DNA from: Sphingomonas sp. BK235 | GTDB taxonomy: Bacteria; Pseudomonadota; Alphaproteobacteria; Sphingomonadales; Sphingomonadaceae | Assembly: GCF_004345855.1 (NCBI RefSeq) | Contig: NZ_SLXN01000001.1 | Coordinates: 62,001-126,000 of the forward strand | Reading direction: 5' to 3' | DNA: 64,000 bases | Part shown: positions 24,601-32,657 of the stretch, in pieces | Numbering within the stretch: position 1 is the first letter of the stretch | Layout: every line of letters starts with the position of its first letter | Translations under genes and position numbers: made by a program | Notes under the pieces: generated by a model | The model's database searches: none | Seen by the model: only the letters and a program-made list of their open reading frames with translations | Told to the model about the DNA's origin: nothing

Positions 24601-26208
24601 ATGAGGACGCTTTTCGGCGTGGCGGTGATCGCCGCGATGACGGTTGGCACGGCTGCACCGGCGCAGCAGGCACCGGTCAAAGTGACGATCGCGGCCGATG
24701 GCACCGGGCCGCGGATCGATCGCAACATCTTCGGTCAGTTCGCCGAGAATCTCGGCACCGGCATCTACGGCGGAGTCTGGGTCGGCGAGGACTCGCCCAT
24801 CCCGAACGTTCGCGGCATCCGCACCGACGTCGTCACGGCCTTGAAGGCGCTGAAGGTACCGAGCGTCCGTTGGCCCGGCGGTTGCTTCGCCGATGAATAT
24901 CACTGGCGCGACGGCATTGGCCCGCGCGCCAAACGCGCGGTCACCGTCAACGGCAGCTGGGGCAATGCGCTCGAGAAGAACGACTTCGGCACCGACGAGT
25001 TCTTCGACTTCATCGGCCAGATCGGGTCCGAGGCCTATCTCTCGGTCAACATGGGATCGGGCAGCGTCAAGGAGGCCGCCGAGTGGATGGCCTATATGAC
25101 CGCCGATCCGGGCACCACGGCGGGCGCGGAGCGGGCCGCCAACGGCCATCGCGCGCCCTATCGGGTCAAGTTCCTGGGGCTCGGCAACGAGAGCTGGAGC
25201 TGCGGCGGCGCTTACACCCCGGACTATTATGTCGACGAGATGAAGCGGTACGCCCGCTTCGCGCGCAACCTGAATCTCGCGCAGAACGGCACCGACAATC
25301 CGGCGGGCGGATCGGTGGCGGGCTCGGACCCGATGCAGCGGATCGCGGTCGGGCCGGGCGGCCCCGACACCGCTTATACCGAAGCGGTCATGCGCGCCTG
25401 GAAGGGGCATGACTGGGCGTGGAGCATCGAGGGGCTGTCGATGCACCAATATACCTGGGTCGCCTGGCCGCCGTCATTTGCCAGCACCGGCTTCGGCGAG
25501 CGCGAATATGCCACGCTCGTCAAGGATACGCTGAAGATGGAGGACATGATCCGCATCCATTCGGCGGTGATGGACAAATACGATCCCGAGAAGAAGGTGC
25601 CGCTGGTCATTGACGAATGGGGCGTCTGGCTGGCGAAGCTGCCGGGCAGCCGCGACGGCTTCCTCCATCAGCAGAATTCGATCCGCGACGCGATCATCGC
25701 CTCGATCAACCTCAACATGTTCACGCGCCATGCCGACCGCGTCCGGATGACCGCGATCGCGCAGATGGTCAACGTGCTGCAGGCGATGATCCTGACCGAC
25801 GGGCCGAAGATGGTGCTGACGCCCACCTATCACCTGTTCAAGATGTACGTGCCGTTCCAGGATGCGACGCGGTTGCCGATCACGTTCGATGCCGGGACCT
25901 ATCGCTTCGGCGACATCACCCTGCCACGCGTCGACGGCATCGCCGCGCGGGGGCGCGACGGCAAGGTCTGGCTGGCGCTGACGAACGTCGATCCCAACCA
26001 GCCCGTCCAAATCGACGCGCGGATCGATGGGATCGATGCGCGTGCAGCGAGCGGGACGGTGCTGACGGCCGACCACGTCGACGCGATCAACAGCTATGAT
26101 CGGCCCGACACGGTCGTCCCGCGGCCGCTCGCCGCGCGCGTCGACCGCGGCCGGATCGCGCTGACGCTGCCGCCCAAGTCGGTCGCTGTCCTGTCAATCT
26201 CGCGGTAG
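24601..26208 (+). CDS. GH51 alpha-L-arabinofuranosidase, exported
   Basis: A 535-residue family GH51 enzyme with a signal peptide (MRTLFGVAVIAAMTVGTAAPAQ) after GGGAGGGGACGGC. Family landmarks are RNIFGQFAENLG, PSVRWPGGCFADEYHW, the acid/base glutamate in LGLGNESWSCGG (E197) and the nucleophile in VIDEWGVW (E339). It removes terminal L-arabinofuranose from arabinan or arabinoxylan fragments in the periplasm. Most GH51 enzymes are cytoplasmic, so the signal peptide is notable. It stands alone after a 207-base gap but is functionally linked to the receptor and propeller just upstream. Confidence 0.92.
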   Translation: MRTLFGVAVIAAMTVGTAAPAQQAPVKVTIAADGTGPRIDRNIFGQFAENLGTGIYGGVWVGEDSPIPNVRGIRTDVVTALKALKVPSVRWPGGCFADEYHWRDGIGPRAKRAVTVNGSWGNALEKNDFGTDEFFDFIGQIGSEAYLSVNMGSGSVKEAAEWMAYMTADPGTTAGAERAANGHRAPYRVKFLGLGNESWSCGGAYTPDYYVDEMKRYARFARNLNLAQNGTDNPAGGSVAGSDPMQRIAVGPGGPDTAYTEAVMRAWKGHDWAWSIEGLSMHQYTWVAWPPSFASTGFGEREYATLVKDTLKMEDMIRIHSAVMDKYDPEKKVPLVIDEWGVWLAKLPGSRDGFLHQQNSIRDAIIASINLNMFTRHADRVRMTAIAQMVNVLQAMILTDGPKMVLTPTYHLFKMYVPFQDATRLPITFDAGTYRFGDITLPRVDGIAARGRDGKVWLALTNVDPNQPVQIDARIDGIDARAASGTVLTADHVDAINSYDRPDTVVPRPLAARVDRGRIALTLPPKSVAVLSISR

Positions 26209-26328
26209 CGCCCGCTGGAGACCGGCGCGGCCGTCCTCACCTGAGAAGTCGGGAGAGTTGGCAGGGAAGCTTACGAGCAAGGCCGCTCGACGATGCGCGC
26301 GGTCGAGCGTCGGCCCCAGCGGCGTGGC

Positions 26329-26763
26329 TCAGGCCGCGATCTCGCCCTCGTCGGCGCCGTCCCAGTAGCGGATGCGGTCGGCGCGGACGACGATCATGAT
26401 GACGCCGGGGGTCTCGATGCCTTGCGGGAAATAGCGGTCGAGGTCCTTGGTCCAATGCGCGTCGAACTGCGCCTTGTCCTCGATCAGCGTGGCGCGGCCC
26501 TCGACCGCGACGAACAGCGGTGGCCCGCCGAGCATCCCCGCGGCGCCGGTGTAGCTCAGCGTCACCGCGGGATCAGCGCGGATGTCGGACACCTTGCGCG
26601 AGTCGGCGTAGGCGAAGAAATAGCTGTCGCCGTGATATTCGACGTCGCCGTTGTTGCTCATCGGCCGTGCGGTGAGCACGCCCGCGGCGGATCGCGTGGC
26701 GAGCATGGCGAAATCCAGCTTCGCCATCTTTCGTGACAGCTCGTGCAACGTCAGCTCGGCCAT
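26329..26763 (-). CDS. Pyridoxamine 5'-phosphate oxidase-family protein (general-stress-protein-26-like)
   Basis: A 144-residue split-barrel flavin-binding protein: LDFAMLATRSAAGVLTARPMSNNGDVEYHGDSYFF, then the segment from KVSDIRADPAVTLSY to FVAVEGRATLIED. This matches the general stress protein 26 subgroup that binds FMN or related cofactors. GGGAGGGG precedes ATG 26763. True PNPOx substrate residues are not all present, so a role in stress or flavin/F420 chemistry is more likely than vitamin B6 synthesis. It is a monocistronic unit. Confidence 0.8.
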   Translation of the reverse strand: MAELTLHELSRKMAKLDFAMLATRSAAGVLTARPMSNNGDVEYHGDSYFFAYADSRKVSDIRADPAVTLSYTGAAGMLGGPPLFVAVEGRATLIEDKAQFDAHWTKDLDRYFPQGIETPGVIMIVVRADRIRYWDGADEGEIAA

Positions 26764-26981
26764 GTAACCCCTCCCGCGACCCGCGATGCACGTCGGCGAC
26801 CATCGCCAACTCACTGATTTGCCGCGGCCTTCTCAACGAGGCGCGCGCCATCTGGTTCATCGGTCCCGATCGTCCGTCCGGCCAAGGGGTGCGCTCGTCG
26901 CCGGTCGACATGCCGGTGCCTGTCCCAACGCGGGACCGCGGTGGCGCTACCATCGCCGGCGCGGCGGGGTAAGCAGGCAAT

Positions 26982-27137
26982 GTGTCAGAACATGTCCGCT
27001 ACCTCGCCGCGCGCCGCCCCTCTTCGGACGAAGAGGAACAATGGGGCCTCTACCTGCCGAGCGAGGATCGTTGGATCGACATCGTCTTCCGCTCCAAGCG
27101 CGAGGTGGAGCGGCTCATCGACGAGATGCGCCAGTAA
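26982..27137 (+). CDS. Small 51-residue conserved-type protein
   Basis: A short frame starting at GTG 26982, with an in-frame stop four codons upstream that fixes the start. It encodes an acidic/basic peptide with EEEQWGLYLPSEDRWIDIVF followed by an amphipathic helix RSKREVERLIDEMRQ. Codon choice fits the neighbours (G/C at third positions). The orderly strand-then-helix pattern suggests a real small protein; function unknown. No good ribosome site is seen. Confidence 0.45.
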   Translation: MSEHVRYLAARRPSSDEEEQWGLYLPSEDRWIDIVFRSKREVERLIDEMRQ

Positions 27138-27280
27138 GCGGGACCGGCTGGCTTGCCCGTGGCGGTCGCCGGTGCGGATCGGCGGTCTCGGCCTTTGGAA
27201 GTTCGCGCCGGCAGCTTTCGATTGGATGCGCCGGACCGCTTGGCTACAGGCCGGCGACCGCGGTGGAGGCGGATCGAGCG

Positions 27281-27616
27281 ATGGCCAGACGTTCCAAACA
27301 CGATCCCTACGATCATCTTCCGCAGGAGGATGAGGTCGCGGCCGCGCCGGTGCCGTGCTGGCTCTGCGGGCGGCCGACCGGCAAGACGATCGTCTGGCAC
27401 CATCCCGTGCCGAAGAGCCGCGGTGGCCGCGACGTCGTGCCGATGCATCCGATCTGCCAGCAGACGCTGATCGCGAACTTCACCAACTCCGAACTACAGC
27501 GGCACGGCATGGACGTGAGCGGTCTGCTCGATCATCCGAACGTGCGCAAATTCGTCGATTGGGTGGCGAAGAAGGACCCGGATTTCACCGCGACCATCAC
27601 GAAGAAGCAGCGCTGA
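27281..27616 (+). CDS. HNH-fold zinc protein
   Basis: A 111-residue basic protein starting MARRSKHDPYDHLPQ after GGAGGCGG. It contains a zinc-knuckle/HNH-like core: CWLCGRPTGKTIVWHHPVPK, followed by SRGGRDVVPMHPICQQTLIANFTN. The first two cysteines, the HH pair and the later His/Cys match the beta-beta-alpha-metal fold of HNH nucleases. A third metal cysteine pair is incomplete, so metal binding may be partial. It is likely a small DNA-acting enzyme or RNA/DNA-binding protein; there is no phage or restriction context. Confidence 0.7.
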   Translation: MARRSKHDPYDHLPQEDEVAAAPVPCWLCGRPTGKTIVWHHPVPKSRGGRDVVPMHPICQQTLIANFTNSELQRHGMDVSGLLDHPNVRKFVDWVAKKDPDFTATITKKQR

Positions 27617-27673
27617 GGTCCGCAACCGGCGGCGTCACCCGTTCTGGTGTCTGCTCCACGTGGGCCGCGAGGT

Positions 27674-27747
27674 GCTCCGGCGCACGCCGGAGCCTAGAGC
27701 CAACAACGCCGCCGCTCGCCGCTCTGGGCTCCTGCCTGCGCAGGAGC
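27674..27747. repeat. Two small palindromic hairpins (REP-like) between convergent genes
   Basis: A 9-bp stem GCTCCGGCG/CGCCGGAGC with a 2-base loop (27674-27693) and an 8-bp stem GCTCCTGC/GCAGGAGC with a 4-base loop (27728-27747). They fill the 258-base gap between the HNH gene (+) and the SGNH hydrolase gene (-). They may serve as a two-way terminator; neither is followed by a T-run. Confidence 0.5.
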
Positions 27748-27875
27748 ACGTCGGGGTTCGCGCGCGCTGTTGCCTACTCTATCGCTCGAGGCCCGCTCAC
27801 GTTGAAAGGCGAGCGCCGGCTGCGATCGAACCTTCGCACCCGAGGCAGCGGACGATCCCGACGTCCGCGCGTGCG

Positions 27876-28682
27876 TCAGCCCGCTTCGCCCAACAGGCGG
27901 ACGAGCGCCGCCGCGATCGCGGCATGTCCCGCGGCCGTCGGGTGCCACGACGCTCCCGTGTCCGAGCGCCCCACCGCATAGGGCTCGGCGGAGCAGGAGT
28001 CGTGGCCGCGTGACAGCGCGCCGGCGCGCAGCAGCGTCGCGCGCTCCCGCCGCGCGACCGCCGCGGTGACGCGCGCGAGCCGGCGAACGGTCGCGTGCGC
28101 CCCCGCCAGTCCCGCCGCGTCATAAGGGACGGAGGCGCAGGGCCGCGCCGGCAGCATGTCGAGATAGTCGACGAACACGAGCCGGGCGCGCGGCGCGCGA
28201 CGGCGTACCTCGCGCGCGACCTCGGCGAGGTTGCGCTCCAGCCGCGTCCATTCCGCCGCGGTCGGGGCGGGCGGCGGGCCGCAGCGCGGAGGCGCAAAGT
28301 CGCGCGCGGGCGCGCACTCGGCGCGGGCGAGATCGCCGACGAGGTGCACGTCATTGCCCCCGATCGTCACCGTCACCAGCCGGGTCGCGGGGGTGAGATG
28401 GTCGAGCTGCGCGGGCAGCTCGTCCCAGGCGCGGAGGAGGTGCTCGGTGGTCGCGCCGCCGCAACTCGCGTCGACGAGTTCAAGGTGGAGCCGCGCCGCG
28501 ACCAGCCGGGGATAGTTGTTGACGGTCTGGCCGCAGCGCACCGGCGTGGCGGGCGCCGGTGCGCCGATCCGCGCGCCCGCCGCATAGGAGCTGCCCAGCG
28601 CCACATAGCTCGATCCCGGCGGCAGCGCGGCGGGGGACGCCGGCGCGGCGGCGAGTGCGAGCAGTGCGACCGCGCCGCGCAT
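27876..28682 (-). CDS. SGNH/GDSL-family hydrolase, exported
   Basis: A 268-residue esterase-type protein with a signal peptide. Block I is YVALGSSYAAG, where the usual GDS is GSS; block III is TIGGNDVHL; the C-terminal catalytic His is in GASWHPTAAGH. It resembles the single-domain esterase (SEST) lipases of actinobacteria. Its start overlaps the GH76 stop (ATGA), and it is last in the mannan operon, so de-acylating decorated mannan in the periplasm is a reasonable guess. Cysteine pairs suggest disulfides. Confidence 0.8.
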   Translation of the reverse strand: MRGAVALLALAAAPASPAALPPGSSYVALGSSYAAGARIGAPAPATPVRCGQTVNNYPRLVAARLHLELVDASCGGATTEHLLRAWDELPAQLDHLTPATRLVTVTIGGNDVHLVGDLARAECAPARDFAPPRCGPPPAPTAAEWTRLERNLAEVAREVRRRAPRARLVFVDYLDMLPARPCASVPYDAAGLAGAHATVRRLARVTAAVARRERATLLRAGALSRGHDSCSAEPYAVGRSDTGASWHPTAAGHAAIAAALVRLLGEAG

Positions 28683-29833
28683 CAGTACAGCAGTGCCCAG
28701 TCAGCCGGGCGCCACGCCGACACCGCCTCCACCTGCACCAGCGCGGCGGTGTCGATCAGCTCGGCGCGGCGACCGGCGAATTGGACGAGCCCGGCGGCGT
28801 TGCGCCGGCGCCGCCACATGCGGTCGGCGTAACCGCGCATCGCGTCGAGGCCGCGGCGGTCGCGCGTCGCGTCGGCGAGCAGCAGGATGTTCTTAAAGTA
28901 GATCGCGTTGAAGGGTGGGGGCTGGTCGTCGATCTGACCGCCCGCGACGAGCTGCGCGCGGCTCGCCGCGGCGATGCGGCGCGCTTCGACGAGGTAGCGC
29001 GCCTCGCCGGTGGCGCGCCACAGCAGTACGTTGACGCCGACCGGCACGCCCTGGTTGTAGCTCCACACGCGTGGCTCGATCGTGCCGTCGCGATTGATAT
29101 GGTCGGCGTAGAGTCCGTCGCGGCGCTGCAACGTCGCATTGGTCCATCGATAGTATCGCAGCGCATCGTCGAGATAGGCGCGCTCGCGCGTGATCAGGTA
29201 CAGCCGCACGCCGAGCTCGGCCGCGGGCATGTTCGACACGGTGTTGCGATCGCCGTTGTCGCTTTTCTGCGTCCACACCACGCCGCCGGGCGAGGGCAAC
29301 CCCTTCTCCTCGGACCAGCCCGAGCGGATCAGCGCGAAGATCGCGCGCGCCCGCCGCAGCGACTCGGCGTCGCGGCGGAAGAGGTGGTGCTGCACCTCGG
29401 CGAGCCCGACCCACATATTGTCGTCGTAATAGAGGTCGTCGCCGTGACCGAGCGGCGCCACTACCTTGGCGAGATGGCCCGCGACGCCAGTGGTCGATGT
29501 CGTCGACCAATAACGCTGCTGCGCGGCGCGCACCTTGGCGAGCGCGGGCGCGAAGCGGCGGCCCGCCGCGCCCGGCATCATCGCGAGGTCCAGCAGCGCG
29601 ATATGCGCCTGCGAGAAGGGCCATTCGGTCGAGTAACGCTCGTCCCCCGCGCGCGGCGGGTGGTACTCGCGGTAGAGCCCGGTGCCGTCGCCCACCGCGA
29701 ACGCCTTCTCCAGCGCGGCGTGCCAGGCGAGCGCGCGCGCATCGGGGGCGGGGAGGGTCGCCGCCCTCCCGCGCGCGCCGGCGAGCGCCAGCGCGCCGCC
29801 GACGACCGCGCGGCGCGTAGGATGCGCCGCCAT
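28682..29833 (-). CDS. GH76 alpha-1,6-mannanase, Tat-type signal
   Basis: A 383-residue family GH76 protein. The N-terminus has PTRRAVVGGALALAGARGRA, a twin-arginine-like signal. The paired catalytic aspartates are in DLYYDDNMWVGL (D137 and D138), the hallmark of endo-alpha-1,6-mannanases of the GH76 (alpha/alpha)6 fold. It cuts the alpha-1,6-mannan backbone, or transfers mannosyl chains. Its start overlaps the TonB receptor's stop (ATGA). With two GH125 exo-enzymes 8-12 kb away it makes an endo/exo pair for alpha-mannan. Confidence 0.85.
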   Translation of the reverse strand: MAAHPTRRAVVGGALALAGARGRAATLPAPDARALAWHAALEKAFAVGDGTGLYREYHPPRAGDERYSTEWPFSQAHIALLDLAMMPGAAGRRFAPALAKVRAAQQRYWSTTSTTGVAGHLAKVVAPLGHGDDLYYDDNMWVGLAEVQHHLFRRDAESLRRARAIFALIRSGWSEEKGLPSPGGVVWTQKSDNGDRNTVSNMPAAELGVRLYLITRERAYLDDALRYYRWTNATLQRRDGLYADHINRDGTIEPRVWSYNQGVPVGVNVLLWRATGEARYLVEARRIAAASRAQLVAGGQIDDQPPPFNAIYFKNILLLADATRDRRGLDAMRGYADRMWRRRRNAAGLVQFAGRRAELIDTAALVQVEAVSAWRPADWALLY

Positions 29834-32619
29834 CAGAAGCGGAACCGCGCGCCGAGCGCGAAGACGCGGCTCTCGTAGCGGACGTCGCGCGGGTAGCTCG
29901 CGTTGGCCAGCCCCGGTACCGCGCGCAGCGCGCGATAGGGCGAGCCGGTGATGTTGCTGACGTCGAAGGTCAGCGTCACCGCCTCGATCGCGGCGACCGA
30001 CAGCGAGAAGTCGAGCCGCTCGATCGGCCGGTTGAACTCGGCGCCGATCAGCTGGCCGGCATTGTCCGTGGCGAAGAAATTCGTCACGCGCGAGCGCCAG
30101 TTGTACGCCAGCCGCGCCGACACCGGCCCCTTCTCGTAGATGCCGACCGCGTTGTAGCTCCACTTCGACACGCCGGGGATGTCGCTGTCCTGCCCGGCCT
30201 CGCCGAGCCTGACGGGTAGCGCCTGCGACGCGTCGATATAGGTGGCGTTGAGCTGCGTGCCGAAGCCGCTCAGCACGCCCGGCAGGAAGTCGAAGAAGGT
30301 CTGGAACGCCACCTCGGCGCCCTGCAACCGGCCCTTGCCGCCGTTCTCGGGCCGGTTGACCGTCACGAGTGTGGGATAGCCGAGATCGACCTGGCTGTTG
30401 AGGTTGGTGATGAAGCCCTGCACGTCGCGGCGGAAGATCGCGCCGGTCAGCGAGCCGGTCTTGGAGAAATACCATTCCAGCGACGCGTCATAGTTGGTCG
30501 ACAGGATCGGCTGCAGGTTGATGTTGCCGCTGTTGCCGGTGATCGGCGTCACGCCGGGGCTGCCGATCGTCACTGCCGGGTTGAGCTGGTTATACTCGGG
30601 CCGGGTGCGCGTCTCGGTGGCGGAGAGGCGGAGCTGGAGCTGATCGGTGAACTTGGCGCGGAACGACGCGCTGGGCAGCACGTCGACATAGTTCTGCCGC
30701 GAGGTGGTGGTCTCAAGCACACCGCCGACCAAGGCGTTGCCGGTCAGCTGCGCCTTGGTGTTGACGATGCGCGTGCCGACCACGCCATCGATCGGCACGC
30801 CGCCGACGTCGAAGCCATAGTGAAACTGGCCGTAGAAGGCGTAGGATTTCTCCAGTGCGTCGAGCCGCTCGTTCTGGACGTAGGCAGGAATATCGGAGTT
30901 CCACAGAGCGCGCTCGGCCTGCGCGTTGGCGGTGCCGATCTGGTCGAGGCCGCTGCGCGCGAGGTCACGCAGCGCCTCGATGTTGTCGACGATTCCCGCG
31001 CGCGTCGGCGCGTACCACTGGCTCAGCCCGGGCGCTTGCCCGCCGCGGAAGCCGCGGTCGATCGGCGTGCCGGTGTCGCCGCCGGGGATGTCGGAGAGGC
31101 GCAGCCCGAGCGGGCGCAGCGTCGCGTAGCGCCCGCCGCTCTGCAGCCGCGCGTCGCGGTCGGTCAGGCGGAAGCCGACGTCGAGCTGGGTGATGACGGG
31201 CAGCTCGGTGTCGAGCTTGAGGTCGACGCGCCACTGGATGCCCTTGCCGGTCGCCAGCGAGCGGCGGTCGTAGATGCCGCGCAGGATATAGCTGTTGGGG
31301 TCGTTGGCGGCGAAGCCGGGCAGGCCGAACTGGGCGCCACCGTCCTGCCCGCCGATGTCGAACACGAGGTCGGCCGACTGCGCGGTCGCTGGCGCGAAGT
31401 CGACGTTATAGTCGGTATATTCGGCCTTGGAGTCGGTATAGGCGAAGTCGGTCGTCAGCGTCGCGCGGCCGGTCTTCCACGATCCGCCGATCGCGCCCTG
31501 ATAGGCGTTGGTGCGCCCCGCGCGCGTGCTGCGCGAGAAGTCGATGCCACGGCCGTTGGCGAAATCGGGCGTGACGGTGACGCTCTCGAGCGTGCCGGGC
31601 TCGGCGGCGTTGCGCACGATGTTGGTCAGCGCCGGGTTGTTGTTGACGAGGTCGAAGCCGGCGAAGTCGTTGGCCACGTCCGTCCGCGCGCCCTGGAACA
31701 GCCCGTCGACGTAGAATTCGAGGTTGGGGGCAGGGCGCCACTGGAGCGTGCCGTTGACCGACGGCCGCCAGCGCTTGCCGCGGTCGTAATAGACGCCGGC
31801 GCTCTCGGGCAGCACGAAGTCGCGCGGGCCGTCGACCGGCTGGTTCGCGCCCGGGCTGACGATGTTGCCGTTGATGTAGCGCGACGAGGTCAGATAGTGG
31901 AGCTGGGTGTAGGACACGTTGACCAGCGCGCCCAGCTCGCCGATCGGCGTGTCCCAGCGGTCGGTCACGAGCACGTTGAAATTGGGGTCGTACTTGCGCG
32001 CCTGGTCGCCGTAGGTGCCGCGCACCGCGCCCGCGATCTGGAAACCGTCGAAGTCGAACGGGCGGCGCGAGCGCACGTTGATCAGGCCGGCGATGCCGCC
32101 CTCGATCAGGTCGGCGCTGGTCGTCTTGTACACCTCCAGCCCGGCGAGCGCGCCCGCGGGGAAGTCCTGCAGCGCGACGTTGCGCAGCTCGGCGGTGAAC
32201 ATCTCGCGGCCGTTGTAGGTGGTGGTCAGGTTGGGCAGGCCGCGCACCTGCACGCCACCGGCCTCGTCGCTGCTGCGGTTGACCTGCACGCCGGTGATCC
32301 GCGCCAGCGCCTCGGAGGCGTTGTTGTCGGGCAGCTTGCCGATGTCCTCGGCCACCACCGCGTCGACGATCTGGTCGGAGTCACGCTTGAGCGCCTGCGC
32401 GGTCTGGAGGCTGCGGCGCAGCCCGGTGACGACGATGTCGTCCGAGCCCGGCGCCGCGGCGACCGCGCCGTCCGCCGCGGCCGGCGGCCCGGCCTCGGCG
32501 GGTGCCTGGCCCTGCGGTGCGGCGGGCGGCGCGTCCTGCGCCACGGCAGCGGCGGGCCACAGCGAGGCCGCGGCGAGCGCGAGCGCGGAGGTCCGCGCGA
32601 GCTGGTTCAACTGGATCAT
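29833..32619 (-). CDS. TonB-dependent receptor, mannan module
   Basis: A 928-residue receptor with a signal peptide ending at AVAQ, an Ala/Pro/Gly-rich linker, TonB-box-like DDIVVTGLRRS and a plug with EDIGKLPDNNASEALARITG and TTYNGREMFTA. The barrel ends in aromatic ALGARFRF. GGGGAGAG precedes ATG 32619, 38 bases after the isomerase gene. It should import alpha-mannan oligosaccharides through the outer membrane. Cargo is inferred from GH76, sugar kinase and isomerase in the same operon. Confidence 0.88.
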   Translation of the reverse strand: MIQLNQLARTSALALAAASLWPAAAVAQDAPPAAPQGQAPAEAGPPAAADGAVAAAPGSDDIVVTGLRRSLQTAQALKRDSDQIVDAVVAEDIGKLPDNNASEALARITGVQVNRSSDEAGGVQVRGLPNLTTTYNGREMFTAELRNVALQDFPAGALAGLEVYKTTSADLIEGGIAGLINVRSRRPFDFDGFQIAGAVRGTYGDQARKYDPNFNVLVTDRWDTPIGELGALVNVSYTQLHYLTSSRYINGNIVSPGANQPVDGPRDFVLPESAGVYYDRGKRWRPSVNGTLQWRPAPNLEFYVDGLFQGARTDVANDFAGFDLVNNNPALTNIVRNAAEPGTLESVTVTPDFANGRGIDFSRSTRAGRTNAYQGAIGGSWKTGRATLTTDFAYTDSKAEYTDYNVDFAPATAQSADLVFDIGGQDGGAQFGLPGFAANDPNSYILRGIYDRRSLATGKGIQWRVDLKLDTELPVITQLDVGFRLTDRDARLQSGGRYATLRPLGLRLSDIPGGDTGTPIDRGFRGGQAPGLSQWYAPTRAGIVDNIEALRDLARSGLDQIGTANAQAERALWNSDIPAYVQNERLDALEKSYAFYGQFHYGFDVGGVPIDGVVGTRIVNTKAQLTGNALVGGVLETTTSRQNYVDVLPSASFRAKFTDQLQLRLSATETRTRPEYNQLNPAVTIGSPGVTPITGNSGNINLQPILSTNYDASLEWYFSKTGSLTGAIFRRDVQGFITNLNSQVDLGYPTLVTVNRPENGGKGRLQGAEVAFQTFFDFLPGVLSGFGTQLNATYIDASQALPVRLGEAGQDSDIPGVSKWSYNAVGIYEKGPVSARLAYNWRSRVTNFFATDNAGQLIGAEFNRPIERLDFSLSVAAIEAVTLTFDVSNITGSPYRALRAVPGLANASYPRDVRYESRVFALGARFRF

Positions 32620-32657
32620 GGTCACTCTCCCCTGCGTTCTTGTCGTCGCTGTCGTTC

